Counted from the stretch's first letter, positions 1 to 12,420 are shown. The stretch is DNA of 64,000 nt from Amphiduros pacificus (GCA_949316495.1 OX439003.1:45271725-45335724); one strand, 5' to 3'. Notes: generated by a model not told the origin, from the letters alone. A program made the numbers and translations.

Positions 1-62
1 CTGTGATCCTCTGTTAGACACCATTGCTTTACCCTTTCGCTCCAGTATTGTGGGTCACTCAA
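1..62 (+). repeat. Fragment of a dispersed repeat also present at the right edge
   Basis: Bases about 20-60 match 63583-63620 with only a few differences (shared core TTTACCCTTTCGCT.CAGTATTGTGGGTCACT). The matching continues further down: 681-720 resembles 63627-63675 (shared AGCACAAGAGAT). The left copy is therefore the same sequence split by about 600 bp of other DNA. Identity is unknown; see the open frame at 63556-63768. Confidence 0.5.
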
Positions 63-303
63 GGGACAACACCCTTTTCGCAAATTCATAAATTTAGGAA
101 AAGGGAAATGTTTCTTTCAGTCCATCTTCATCATAATTTATAGGTACAAAAATTCTCCCAATTGAAGTTGAAGTATTTTGTGATAATATGCCACTTTGAT
201 AAATAATAAAGGACCTACTTAAGGCGATGAGATGGGTGTGACTTTCTGGGATGAAAAGCTCCATAACAATTTTGCCACCATTTTCAAATATGGCTGAATT
301 TCA

Positions 304-472
304 ATGACATCATAATGAGACTTGTTTACTTTTTGAACAGGAACCAGGTGCTTTTTAGCCTCTACTGGGCATGCTCAGAATGAGTGTTATGACATCACAA
401 TGAGGTTGTTTACTTTTGACAGGAACCATGTGCTTTTGAACTCATTCTGGGCATGTTCAGAATGAGGATCCT
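304..472 (+). repeat. Two-copy tandem repeat, unit about 86 bp
   Basis: Bases 304-388 and 390-472 are diverged direct copies. Both run TGACATCA.AATGAG, TTGTTTACTTTT, CAGGAACCA.GTGCTTTT, GGGCATG.TCAGAATGAG. No coding potential was recognised. Confidence 0.7.
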
Positions 473-479
473 GGGTAAA

Positions 480-2230
480 ATAAAAATGGAGGTCAAAACA
501 AACCCTGCATTCTCTGCACTGACAAATACAAAGTTTGATAACTCAAGTTCAGAAAGACATCCATCAATATAACAATGGTTTGTGTCAATATTTAGTAATA
601 CTGAATTCATAGGTTGTATACTTTGGAAATGTCATCATAAACTTTTCCTAGAGTCCTGAGTGGGATGTGTGGGAATTTCTTGGGCAAAGCAGAATGAAGC
701 ACAAGAGATAGCTATGGTATCTAATCCTCTGTATGAAGTATCCCTGTTCCCCCTAACATTAAAAAAGATCATGTCACGAGCAATCTGTAGAATTAAGGTA
801 TTAATCTTTAGCTAGAATGTTATTTAGTTTAAATAGACAGAATATTTTTTAAATGTCTTATAACTCAAGTAATATTTGTTTCTGTAAATAAAATGATTCA
901 AATAAATGTAAAATTTTTGACACCATTTGGTAATTTTTTACTTGAATTTGAAGAAAGTTAAGTATCTCAAAATATAGACCATTAATCAAAATTCCCTTTA
1001 TTTAAACTAAATAGAATAATATTTGGAGCACACAAGTTCTTGAATTTTGGTAATTAACTTGCAAAACCTCTCAATTTTGTCATAAAAAGCATGGGAAATT
1101 TTGGGAAATATGATATTTTGTTGACTTTTTTTGTATCACTGGGCAGTGATGAGGTCGAATGCAGTAGCAAAAATTTCATACACCTGTGATAATTGTATGA
1201 AGTTTCCCTGTTCCCCTAACGTTAAACCAACGACTGACTTTGGAACAAATTAAACAACTTTTCAAAAAACATTTTGGAATATTACACAGAACACAAGACA
1301 ATTCATTTTAGAAGATGGCCAGATACACACTTGAAGGGAGAACAGTCATTTGTACAACATAACAACATATTCTCCATGCATACGTCCTATAGTGACGAGG
1401 CACTAAAGTGACGAGGGTCAAATGGGCAGGCACGTCCATATGAGACGTGCTGACGTAGGCCCCCATCGTAGTAGGCTATATATCATGTAATGTCTGGTCA
1501 CGTTTTTTAATGAACTTTTTTTCTTTAGTCCTTTAATTAATAAGACTTGACCTATGGTTCTAATTTTCCCGACAATCACCTAGCAGTAGGCTACTGTAAA
1601 CTGTATTTTTTTCTGAACAATGATGAATGGGCCATGATATACAATCATGTAACTGAGGTGTCATAGAGAGGTGTGAAATACCATGAATATTAAGCTGTTA
1701 GCAATATCTCAGTAGGCTCTGTATAAAAGCTGTCAGCGCTGATATTACATGTATAGATGTATAGTAGTGTACAACAGTTCTGAACTCCCTGATATAGGCT
1801 AATTGATGACGGTTTAATTTGTTCTGGTGTACTCGTCCACATGCGACGAATGTTGCCTCCCAGTACGTCAATTATTGACGTGATTAGGCAGTACATGCTC
1901 GTCACACTGTTGACGAATTGATGGGAGAATGCACTTAACATAATTTGCCTGCATCACCGCACGTGCATGGATACCGATGCGTATGAAATATGATGGCTGC
2001 ATTGTTGTTTGTTTACTAATTATTCATGTAAGTATGTAATTGCCCCACGATGACATCATTCTTTTTTTTCCAGCACGTGCATTTAAAAGAGCTACTTTTC
2101 TATAAAAAAAACATGTATCCCTTGAGCGTCCATAATAACAGAACCCACAGATCAATGTGCGTTATAATCCTCTTCCAAACTACAAAAATGTATCAGAGAA
2201 GTGACAGTTTCCCTTTAACTTATATTTGGC
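480..2230. other. Non-coding stretch with short direct and inverted repeats
   Basis: No gene is supported here. The phrase TGTATGAAGT.TCCCTGTTCCCC occurs near 732-757 and again near 1196-1220. An AT-rich inverted pair lies at about 822-845 and 998-1020 (TATTTAGTTTAAATAGA and its complement). Perfect short palindromes occur near 1865-1882 (ACGTCAAT, one base, ATTGACGT) and near 1584-1598 (CAGTAG, one base, CTACTG). Open frames are short and do not resemble proteins. Confidence 0.5.
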
Positions 2231-2237
2231 ATCCGTA

Positions 2238-2358
2238 ATATTTGATATGTTAAATATTTACTTTAAATGGTGTATAATAAATAGCGGCTTTTTGTATCTT
2301 GTCACAGAACATTTGATATGTTAAATATTTACTTCAAATAGTGAATAATGAATGGCAG
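2238..2358 (+). repeat. Two-copy tandem repeat, period about 71 bp
   Basis: ATTTGATATGTTAAATATTT followed by ACTT.AAAT.GTG.ATAAT occurs at about 2240-2275 and again at about 2311-2346, with similar flanks. Confidence 0.65.
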
Positions 2359-2737
2359 TCGGATGGTCGGTTTTTTGTCGAGTGTTCGTCATGTGCGTGT
2401 AATAGATTCCAATTTGCGCATGTGCACGTGTATGAAAACATTCTTATAACATGTAAACAAAGAAAGAGAAGTGCGTTATGACAAAAAGTTCCAAGACGTT
2501 TCTTTTGTTTGTTGTAATTTTAGTTTTGTTTATTTTTTTTCATCTGTGTTACATGCGTATTACCACTGTTATCTTGTCACATTGAAAAAAAGATCATCCC
2601 TTGTTCGCACTGACTTCGCCATTGTATTGTCTTTATCCCGATACTCCCTGGTAGATAGTGTTCTAAACATTTCAATTATTTATATCCCAAAACTATCTGA
2701 TAGATAATGGTTTAAGTATGTAGTGTAAATATTCTCT

Positions 2738-2830
2738 GGAAGAATGAATGAAAGAATGAATTTTTAACGACACTTTTAGGTCATTCAGTGCCATTGAGGT
2801 ATATTAATCAATATTTAAAGACAACAATAT
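2738..2830 (-). mobile_element. Old LINE 3' end related to LINE-A
   Basis: The AATGAATGAA simple tail is followed by TTTTTAACGACACTTTTAGG and TCATTCAGTGCCATTGAGG. This is a diverged form of the 3' end of LINE-A (compare 9747-9830). On the minus strand the order is 3' UTR then CATT-type tail, as in the intact copy. No coding sequence is retained. Confidence 0.55.
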
Positions 2831-3193
2831 TTGAAACAACAGGTATGACTACTAGTATATCTCTTTCAAAACAGTATTTTTGTCCTCATTTTCCTTAATA
2901 CCTTTGGTGAGAAATGAAGACAAGCAAATCAGTTCTGCAGATTACAAAACAGGGGTAGGCTTGTTTTTAGCTGTGTTTATTTCATTCCATTGGCAGAAAA
3001 CTCACTGTGATCCTAGTGAAATAGATTTTCTTATTTTCATTTGTATAAATTGGAAATAAAAAGTAAGTTTGGCAATCAGATATGTAAAGTGAGTTGTAAA
3101 AATCAATATATTTGAAATAGTCAAGTGTGTACTTTACCTCTATTTTTCTCTTAATGTTTTTGAAAAATAGAAAATATGTTTCACTAGGATCAC

Positions 3194-3507
3194 GGCCACG
3201 GGCCGTGGCGCAGTTGGTTAGAGCGCCAGCTTATTAGCACCAGTTCCTCTGTGGTGATCCAAAGGTTGTGGGTTCGAACCCCGGCCGTGCCGGGATTGAA
3301 TTCATGATACAATTTCCTACATGAGCTGAGGACCGTGCCTAAAGGGTTAACCCGTTGTCCTTGTAAATCTGTGACCGGGTGAGTTGTCATGTCAAGGACC
3401 TGCGACATGACAATTCAGTGAGGCAGCACTATATCTGCTACAAGTAGGTCTCATCATGAAATGACTGAAATACTGTTGAAAGTGATGTAAAACCCCAAAC
3501 AAACAAA
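3194..3507 (+). mobile_element. tRNA-derived SINE, full length with TSD
   Basis: The head is tRNA-like, with an A box (TGGCGCAGTTGG) at about 3205-3216 and a B box (GGTTCGAACCC) at about 3272-3282. A roughly 200-bp unrelated body follows, then a tail CCCCAAACAAACAAA. A perfect 12-bp TSD (CACTAGGATCAC) lies at 3182-3193 and 3508-3519, so the boundaries are exact. RNA polymerase III transcription from the internal boxes and LINE-dependent mobilisation are family knowledge. Copies or pieces recur at 9235, 12590, 30148 and 36562. The minus-strand open frame across it is incidental. Confidence 0.93.
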
Positions 3508-3519
3508 CACTAGGATCAC

Positions 3520-4350
3520 AGTAAATATGTCAAGATGACTTTCACAAAGTTCTTTGTAAATCCACTTTGTAAATCCACTTTGCAGAACCTTTTCCCTTTA
3601 ACAGTTTGACATGATAAAAGAAATTTTGGAGCAGTGACATATTATTACTATGCCTTTAGAAAATTTTAAACTTTGTAATGAGGCCAACCCAGCATTACCT
3701 GCACCCTTAGGAATAACTAAGATTAAAATTCTTTTTAAAATGTACCATATCCTATTTTTCAAACGATCCAGTTTGGCTAAGCCTCATTTCACTGTATTGT
3801 ATTTGTAAATTAAAAAACGTGTACATTATCTCCATATACAGACATAAGTGTAAATTTATACTTACATCTCTTCAAATATGACAGATCACCTTGCTGGATT
3901 GACAGATAGAATTGTCAACGTATGTATGTTTATGTCATAGCCAGATGATGTTTACTATGAAAGTTCTTGAAACCTCACGTAAATATTTATTGATTTCATC
4001 ATTGAATGGAAAAAGACAGGATAATGGATCCCGTGGGACTCCATATCATGATTAATTCATATGATATTCTTGCTGGTCAAACACTGTTAAAATTGTTGTA
4101 TGTGACATTCCCTTAGAAATAGTCATTAAATCTGTTTATTGTATTTTTCCAGACATCCTGGCAAACAGTAATTTTGGTAATATTTGATTTCTACCAAATT
4201 CATTAGCCAGACCAAGTGAAACTTTGAAGTTAATTTTGAATAAGTATATAAAAAGTAAATACAAATGGTTTGATAATTATTTAACTGTAAAATGAGTATA
4301 ATAAAAGTCTGTATAGTCTACTCCATGAACTTACTAAAATGTAATTGCTT
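3520..4350. other. Non-coding, no feature recognised
   Basis: AT-rich sequence without a convincing open frame, RNA gene or repeat boundary. Confidence 0.4.
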
Positions 4351-4352
4351 CT

Positions 4353-6047
4353 GGGGTACGTACACTACAACATTTGAGTAATATTTACCAAATACTGATC
4401 ACCCTTGGACTAGGTGGCTCATAACAATTTATGAACTAAACAGAGCAAGGAATCCATCAAGTACAAAAGTTTGTGGACTTCTTATTCAAAGAACATAGCC
4501 AAAATGAGTAAATTAAACAAGAATACAATTAAAAATATGGAGGCAACGTCATGTTTCATATCTTTAGACATTTTTTATTAAAAGGCAAAACATAATTATC
4601 AAACCTGGTTTTTTAACAGAGTTGTCCACTTGACATCTCATCACTTTACAAACAACATAAATGATTTAAAATTCTATCAAGACCAACACTAACATCTCTT
4701 TGTACAACGGGGTACATATGCTATGATGGGGGTACGTACACTACAAACAGACAAGACATCTCATTTTCAACCAACAATTATTTCACTTACAATACTCAAC
4801 ATTGGTCAAATATATTTTTGTACCTATATTGTACGTGTATAAACAACTATAAAATATAATCAAACAATTATTATTAGAAATGTAGATTTTTTTATTACAG
4901 GGGTTAAAACCAGAAATTCCTTTTAAAAAAACACATTTTTTTCTGAGGTATTGTGAAATATCCAGGTTTGCCATTATGTCATACATCAGACAATGAATGA
5001 ATGAATGGTTTCTTTACGGCACATCGACACAATGAGGTCATTCAGTGCCAAAATAGTAAAAACAAAAACGTTATATTGACTAGAAACAAAATGTAAATAT
5101 TAATACAATATGTAGATAACACAAGAATTTAACAACAGCATTTATATAACACCAATCAAATATAATAAATATCCTAAACAAACTAAATGGATTATAATTA
5201 GTCAAAATATACCTTGTTTGTGCAATGTATCCTTTATATTAGTTGTTAACTTTAACTTGACAAAAAGGTACAGCACACAATGCACATTCATAACAGTTTA
5301 TTTTTAATAAGTATAGGACATCAAAATATTTATTGTTTTGGAAATAGTACACTGACTCATGGTTTATTTTTTTTATCTAAAAGGTATTATTCAGCTTGTT
5401 ATCATAAGCAACATCTTAAATGTTTGGTGACATCAAAAAATATTTTATTGCATTGTAATACTGCCGAGTGTACATTCAGACCTTGATGAAGCCCATCCCA
5501 ATACTGTAACAGAATTATTTGATGCTCAAGAAGATATCTAAGTATTAAGAATTTATGGAATGTCAATGGCAAGTCAATTCAAAATAAAATCAGTTTTGTA
5601 AATACTTCAATTTCATTTTTGTTGTGAAAATCAGTGTTGTTTCTGTGTTAGTTTATGTGTAGAGTACGTACCCCAGGTAATGTATCAATTTTTTCAAAAC
5701 AATAAGTGAAATACTGAGGCAGTTGCATATTATATCTTTCACAAATATTCTTTCTTTATCTGCAGTTGATAAGCATTATGAGTCGAGATTCATTTCATGT
5801 TAATTTGTTGTCATAATCTTTGCTTGGAGCAGTACTGAAAATATCAAAATGTTATTTCCCCGTCTCAACATTTTTTCTCTATATATTTAAAATTTTGGTT
5901 GTCCAAATTTAGTTTTAACTATGTTAGAACATAAAATACACTATATTAAATTGTTTGCTTTATATTTGTTTCATTAATATAACTAATTTGGATAAGATTT
6001 CTTAATTATCCAAAATCAGTGTATACAGTTTGTAGAGTACGTACCCC
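4353..6047. repeat. Possible old element bounded by inverted GGGGTACGTAC words
   Basis: GGGGTACGTACACTAC occurs forward at 4353 and 4729. Its near-complement GTAGAGTACGTACCCC occurs at 5659-5674 and 6032-6047. The 4729 and 6047 ends match in about 20 of 23 positions as inverted repeats. The two forward words are about 376 bp apart and the two reverse words about 373 bp apart. A LINE-A tail (4990-5171) lies inside. This may be a decayed TIR or fold-back element, but no TSD was identified. Confidence 0.4.
4990..5171 (-). mobile_element. 5'-truncated LINE-A fragment (3' end only)
   Basis: The tail ATGAATGAATGAATGG is followed by TTTCTTTACGGCACATCGAC and about 150 bp nearly identical to 9747-9930. 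It contains only the 3' UTR. The high similarity to the full-length copy suggests a fairly recent dead-on-arrival insertion. Confidence 0.85.
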
Positions 6048-6049
6048 CT

Positions 6050-7170
6050 GCAACACAAGTATGTTAAGCAGTCATAAAATTTTAATGGTATGTCCTTGTG
6101 CAAAAGGATTTTGTATTTAGGACAAGGAGACCTTGCATTTTAATAAAACATAAGTTAGAAATGCAGGTCACAAGTTTGATTTTTCATGTTAAGTGACTGC
6201 CTCTAGTGACCTTGATTGTGTCCAACCTGAAAGTGCTTCATCAATGATGATTTAAATCCTTTCTCAGAGCAAACTTGAGCAGATGGTAATTTCGGCCAAA
6301 TGCATATTACATGTTAATTTTGTTACAAATATATTTTGTTATTTCAATTTCAATTGTCTAATATTCGTCATTGACAACCCATTAAGACATATAAAAAAAA
6401 TAGAATTGGTCCCCTGAACAGTACAGCTTACCATCCAATACCTAAGAACTCCGATCAGTTATTTCAAAGAAGGTTGGAGGACTACTCAGCCAGATTGTGA
6501 ACCATCGTTTTGATCAGCTGTTTTGATGCTTTCGTTTAATGTTAATAGATATTAAATAATGGCTAAAATTGTTCGAAACTTACTTAAAATTGACATGTAT
6601 GACAAATTCCATGTATGATACACCTATAGTAGGAGCTTTTTCTGCAAATACAAATGGACTGCATCATCAGAAACACCAATTATCTCTTTGATTGTCCAAA
6701 TGTGGGATGCTAAAATATGTTTTAGTGTTATTTGAGATTCTTCTTTCTCGTTGCATTATCAGCTGCTTCATTCCCTATTATACCTTTGTAGATTGGAATT
6801 AAAATATAATAGTTTTTTCTGGTGAATGATGTATATGTCAAGTCTTTCAAGCACTATTTTGTAGCAGTGGAATCCTCATATCTTTGCTATTAATAGATTC
6901 TAGAGTTCATATCAGATAAAATCTGAACCTTTGAGATTTGAGGTAGTCGTTCATTAATATGTAACAAAGCTTCAAATTCAGAAAATCCAGTATATGATAC
7001 GATAGTTCACCCTCCGCATGTTGGCTTTTTCAATGATGAACCCATGATGTGTATTCCCCTTAAAGCAGAGCGAGAGCTGAGTATATAAGGCATATGCTTG
7101 GCAATTAGTGATGAACCAGCCTATTTCCGACCACAGCAAATTCCAGAAAGACAACTTGTATAAAAGCCTC
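6050..7170. other. Non-coding, no feature recognised
   Basis: AT-rich sequence with no supported gene, RNA or element end. Confidence 0.4.
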
Positions 7171-7175
7171 CATAG

Positions 7176-7412
7176 CAGGACATCTCTATCATATCAGTCC
7201 CTGCCACCAAACGTATAATGGTGTGCACAGAATCGACTGCAAGTCATCAGTATATAGATTTGTTTGGGACTAGTAGTTGTACTGACTGGTCATTTTGTTT
7301 CACCTGATTACATTTTATAACCTGATGTCGGTCAATTCAGGTTTGGTAATATTTTTGGGAGCAAGGCAAATATTAATAACTTCTGGGAATTCCAAATTTA
7401 GAATGGTATCAA
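7176..7412 (+). repeat. Dispersed repeat, copy 1
   Basis: This matches 57779-57975 in the same orientation. Shared stretches include TCTCTATCATATCAGTCCCT, GCCACCAAA, AGTTGTACT, CACCTGATTACATTTTAT, GAGCAAGGCAA and GGGAATTCCAAA. Neither boundary nor coding capacity is clear. It is an unclassified interspersed repeat, or a remnant of an old duplication. Confidence 0.6.
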
Positions 7413-7414
7413 AT

Positions 7415-8240
7415 ATAGGGCAATGACTGCAGAGGTAGTAATTGAGTACTACCTATGTAAGGCGGAGTACTAGGGGAACCAAAAGCAGAAGCAATACATT
7501 CCAACTCTTTGCAGCACACTCATCACAGTGCCAAGTCAAAGACACATCATTGCCACAGGCAGATTAACATGGCTGTACTACTTTCATTGTGTAACTATAA
7601 ACTTAGTATGCATTTTAAAATATGGCCTAATTTCTCTTACCAATCACAGATTAGTATTGTACTTTTTAACACACAATGTATGGTTTATTGATGGTCTTTA
7701 TAAACTCACTGCAAACATGAATTGAGAGACATGCCCATTATGTTGCCTGGAGGCCTGCAATTCAAGATGCAGATTTCTATAATTTCTTAAGAAAATCTAT
7801 GATAACATTGAATGATAGACTGTGACACAATATATTGCAACTTTGCAAACAAAGATATCATGATTGATTGATTCATAATATTTTTTCTTTGGTTTAGTTA
7901 TAAATCTCAAAACATATTTTTGGACTGCTTGTGGTAATTATTTTGTTATCCAACCAGTATAGGATTGTCAGAAGTGAAATCAAGGCTCATTCATTTCTTA
8001 TCTACAGTGTGACAAAAAGTAAATAAATTGATTACATCATGTCATAGGCATGAAATATACATTCATGCACAGATATCAATATATTGAACTTCAGATTATG
8101 TAATCAAATCAGTTTCAGCCCTTTGTGAGTCTGTGAGCTGTCCGTGAAATGATAATAGGTTTGAACTCAGCCAAGTGCCGATATATAGTATTACAGTAAC
8201 TATAAACTAAGGGCATGAAAGCTCTTTCATCACATTTCTA
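7415..8240. other. Non-coding, no feature recognised
   Basis: Only short overlapping frames without protein-like character. Confidence 0.4.
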
Positions 8241-8243
8241 TGG

Positions 8244-8772
8244 CTTATTGCATTCGGCACGTTGCGCGTTTGATAAATGGCGCGTTCAACACAGAGTGAC
8301 TTGTATCAGTGTGACGTCGTAGAAGGACAGTGTGTGAAAGGTATCAGTGGCAGGTCCAGGGTTTTACATTTGTTAAAATGGGTACACTACATTATCTTTT
8401 CTGTACAAGTATTTATTATTTTTTTGGCATATTCGTGTTCACAAATATCATACAAAGTCCTATAAGAAGAAATGCCAAATGATATAAATTGTGAAATTTG
8501 TTAAATTGAACACCCCCCTTCAATATCCATTTCTGGACAGGCCAAAATACAAAAGCTGATTCCCACCAAATTCAGTGAAGTGTCATTTTTAAAACTTGCA
8601 AATGGTTGGGTTTTATGATTTAAATCCAAGTTTGATGTTATCTCGTATGTACATACAAACATTTCTATTCAAACATTTTGATCCCAAAAGCCCCCAAAAA
8701 TACCAGAACTGACACAACGCGCATAACTGACACAACACGCATAAACGCGCACTACGCGCCGAATGCAATAAG
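8244..8772. mobile_element. Non-autonomous TIR element (family X), short copy
   Basis: The ends are inverted repeats: CTTATTGCATTCGGC at 8244-8258 and GCCGAATGCAATAAG at 8758-8772. The flanks 8231-8243 (CACATTTCTATGG) and 8773-8785 (CCCATTTCTATCA) agree at 10 of 13 positions, so the TSD appears to be about 13 bp. Both arms are homologous, in reverse orientation, to the arms of the 44306-46527 element, including GGTTTTACATTTGT.AAAATG and TGAATAGAAATGTTTG. No transposase is encoded. The superfamily is unassigned, because a 13-bp TSD does not fit the common ones. Confidence 0.8.
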
Positions 8773-8779
8773 CCCATTT

Positions 8780-9230
8780 CTATCAATCTTATGTATTGAA
8801 TTAGATTACAAATAGTCAGGTATATCCTAAAATTTCAAGTATATGAACCATACAATATTAAGATAGTAAATAATTTTGTGTTCAAAGAGAAATAAGAAAA
8901 AACTGGAAATATTATCTAGGAAATTTGGTAAGAACAAGGCACTGTCACACCCAACTGAGCACAGGATTATAGTATTCTATGATTTCCATAATTCCCTCAA
9001 TTGGATCACAGGCTTTTCTGATTTTTATAAAAGTGATCTCAGATTTGGCCAGAAATATTTATCAAGGTAAGGTTAGGCTAGGTTTTGAAACATTGAATTG
9101 AGGATTAGATGGCACAGATCAGAAATACCCCCACTTCAAAGTTATAAACATTAAACTACAAACATTATACATGGAATAAAAATGATCTCATCTAAAGTTG
9201 TGATTTAAACATTCATCCCTTAGTTGTATA
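8780..9230. other. Non-coding, no feature recognised
   Basis: No supported feature between the TIR element and the SINE. Confidence 0.4.
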
Positions 9231-9234
9231 TTTG

Positions 9235-9536
9235 TTTTTTTGTTTTTTTTCACCACTTTCAACATTATTTCACTTATTTCATGATGAGACCTACTCAGAT
9301 ATAGTGATGCCTCACTGAATTGTCATGTCTCAGGTCCTTGACATGAAAACCCACCCAGTCACAGATTTACAAGGACAAAGGGTTAACCCTTTGGTCAGGG
9401 CCTTAGCTTGTGTGAAATTGTATCATGAATTCAATCTCGGCATGGCCGGGGATCGAACCCATGACCTTTGGATCACCACAGAGGAACTGGTGCTAATAAG
9501 CTGGTGTTCTTACCAACTGCACCACAGCCATTGGCC
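9235..9536 (-). mobile_element. tRNA-derived SINE, older copy
   Basis: Same family as 3194-3507, on the minus strand. The tail complement is at the left (TTTGTTTTTTT) and the tRNA-like head at 9430-9536. The B box has diverged (GGGATCGAACCC on the plus strand) and more substitutions are seen than in the copies at 3194 and 12590, so it is probably older. Confidence 0.85.
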
Positions 9537-10016
9537 TGTTTCTTTTGTGGGTTGCAGGATTCTTTTCAATAATGTATACATAGGACAGATACCTTAATTT
9601 TTGTTGGGTTCTTGGCCGTCACTTCAGCCATTTCTTATTTGTCTATTTGTATTGTTCATATCAGGCTTTCCAGCCGGTTTGGGTGGATAGAACATAAACA
9701 AGAAACATTTCTTTATGAAAAAATATTTTTGCATGATTTTTGCATGAATGAATGAATGAATGGTTTCTTTACGGCACATCGACACAATGAGGTCATTCAG
9801 TGCCAAAATAGTAAAAACAAAAACGTTATATTGACTAGAAACAAAATGTAAATATTAATACAATATGTAGATAACACAAGAATTTAACAACAGCATTTAT
9901 ATAACACCAATCAAATATAATAAATATGTATAATTTGTTTAAAAGACTTTATCAGTATGATGTTTTGCAGTTCTTGATAAATAAATCAATGACATAAATA
10001 AACAAAAGCTCTGCCC

Positions 10017-10910
10017 TTAAAACTGATTATAAAGTCCTATGTGAGTTAAAAACGATACTATCACAGAAGTATCTACAGTAACTGTTTCAAATAACGTATG
10101 TAAATCTTGTACATTAAAATATTGAGTTCGTATAATATCAAAATCGATACACTCAATTAAAATATGTTTAATAGTCAAAGCCCTTTGACAACCAATACAT
10201 TCCGGTTCACCTTTAAGCAGATAACAGTGCGTCAAATGACTATGTCCTATTCTTATACAGGTTAAAACAGACTCTTCTCTACGGTTAATTCTAATAGCAC
10301 CTTTAGTTTTGCCTAGAACGGACTTAATTTCATGTAATTTATTAAAAATAGCTTCGTTCCAGCGCAACTGCTATTTATTGTATATATGTAAAAAAACAGT
10401 AATATATTTCTTAAACTCTGTATATGGAATAAGTAAATCTATTTGTCCAATGCTGCTTTGGCTGCTTTGGCAGCTTGGTCAGCGGCCTCATTTCCATGGA
10501 TTCCAATGTGACTGGGGATCCAATAAAAACGAATTTTTTTATTTTCATCTGTACAGTCTATGATACCGTTCGAGAATTTTGTAAATAAAGGGATTTTTCC
10601 AATCCTTTGCTTTCAATGCTTGTAAACAAGACAAAGAATCAGAAAAATTTTTAAATGTTTGATGTGGAGAAGTCTCCACATGATCCAAAGCAAGGTACAA
10701 AGCATGTAGTTCTGCAGAAAAAATTGATGATTTATTTGGCAGACGTTCTGAATAAGTATGATTGCCCTTAACAGCAGCTGCAGCAGCCTTCTCATCGTCA
10801 AATGATCCATCAGTGTATATACACTGATATCCAGTGAAAATAGATTTAATTTCTTTATATCTATTTATATAAAGGGATGGATCGGTTGAGTATTTCTTTA
10901 ATTCTGACAT
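10017..10910 (-). pseudogene. LINE-A ORF2, RNase H domain and C-terminal tail
   Basis: The segment 10910-10545 contains CIYTDGSF, SAELHALYLALDHVE and FSDSLSCLQALK. These are the D, E and D active-site blocks of a type I RNase H, which removes the RNA strand after first-strand synthesis. After a frame change, 10367-10017 encodes the tail RIGHSHLTHCYLL, CIGCQRALTIKHILIEC, a Cys/His motif typical of I-clade ORF2 C-termini. The intact equivalent lies in the second copy at 33947-32562. Confidence 0.85.
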
Positions 10911-11251
10911 GGCTACATTAATATTTAAAGTTTGATAGGTCCATGGAGGTGTTTCTGGATATTGAAATTTAGCTACGTGATTCGGATTTAAATTTAAAGA
11001 TTGTAAAGATTCTTTAATGCGAATGCCAAAAGTCGGTATTGTTTATTTTCAAAAAGATCAACATAATTTGGATTGAATATAGCGTCATGTTCAGGATTGT
11101 CTGGGCAAGCAGCAATTTTTGCAGCATACTGAAGGGCAAGCTTTTCTCTTCTTAAATCAAGAGGCAGTTCATCTGCCTCAACTGCCAAGCTATCTGCAGG
11201 CGAGGTACGAAATGCACCAAGGCATAGTCTTAACACAGGATAGATCATTTT

Positions 11252-12420
11252 AATATACGATGGACGTGCTGATCCATATACCATACACCCATAATCAAGT
11301 TTGGAACGTACCAGTGCTCTATATAATTGTAATAAAACATTACGGTCCCCTCCCCAATCGGTATGGGCGAGAACCCGTAATAAATCTAATGCCTTCTGGC
11401 ATTTCTTTTTTACATATTTAATATGAGGGATAAAAGATAGTTTTCTATCAAATATAAGTCCAAGAAACTTGGTTTCTTCGACAACAGGGATTCGAGTTTG
11501 GCCAAGGTGTAGATCAGGATCTGGGTGAGCCTTCCACTTTTTACAAAAGTGCATACATACTGTCTTTTTCAAAGAAAACTTAAATCCATTGTTATCAGCC
11601 CATCTATTTAGGTGTTATTGAAGCTGTCGTTCTATTGTATTCCACTTTTTACAAAAGTGCATACATACTGTCTTTTTCAAAGAAAACTTAAATCCATTGT
11701 TATCAGCCCATCTATTTAGGTGTTATTGAAGCTGTCGTTCTATTGTATGCATGCTTGTTGACCTGTAGCTTAAGTTGAAATCATCAACAAAAAGTGAGCA
11801 ATCTGCTCCAGGCCTCATACAATCAACAATGCTGTTAATTTTAATAATAAAAAGGGTCACTGATAATATACTACCCTGTGGAACACCCATCAATATACGA
11901 TGGACGTGCTGATCCATATACCATACACCCATAATCAAGTTTGGAACGTACCAGTGCTCTATATAATTGTAATAAAACATTACGGTCCCCTCCCCAATCG
12001 GTATGGGCGAGAACCCGTAATAAATCTAATGCCTTCTGGCATTTCTTTTTTACATATTTAATATGAGGGATAAAAGATAGTTTTCTATCAAATATAAGTC
12101 CAAGAAACTTGGTTTCTTCGACAACAGGGATTCGAGTTTGGCCAAGGTGTAGATCAGGATCTGGGTGAGCCTTCCACTTTTTACAAAAGTGCATACATAC
12201 TGTCTTTTTCAAAGAAAACTTAAATCCATTGTTATCAGCCCATCTATTTAGGTGTTATTGAAGCTGTCGTTCTATTGTATGCATGCTTGTTGACCTGTAG
12301 CTTAAGTTGAAATCATCAACAAAAAGTGAGCAATCTGCTCCAGGCCTCATACAATCAACAATGCTGTTAATTTTAATAATAAAAAGGGTCACTGATAATA
12401 TACTACCCTGTGGAACACCC
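11252..12420 (-). repeat. Nested tandem duplication inside LINE-A
   Basis: Bases 11252-11640 recur at 11892-12280 (offset 640) with no difference that I can see. Bases 11532-11640 recur at 11640-11748 (offset 108). Naming blocks left to right, the order is P-Q-Q-R-P-Q-R. The 34 kb copy has P-Q-R once. The near-perfect identity implies a very recent event or an assembly error. Confidence 0.9.

Noticed and set aside
3195-3295. Apparent tRNA gene (A and B boxes, cloverleaf-like)
   Set aside because: It is the head of a full-length SINE with a 12-bp TSD and a 200-bp body. The same head recurs in other SINE copies.
3190-3408. 72-codon minus-strand frame, also near 9325 and 12700 (VLDM.THPVTDLQGQRVNPL)
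   Set aside because: It recurs in every SINE copy and simply reads the SINE sequence. No independent evidence of coding.
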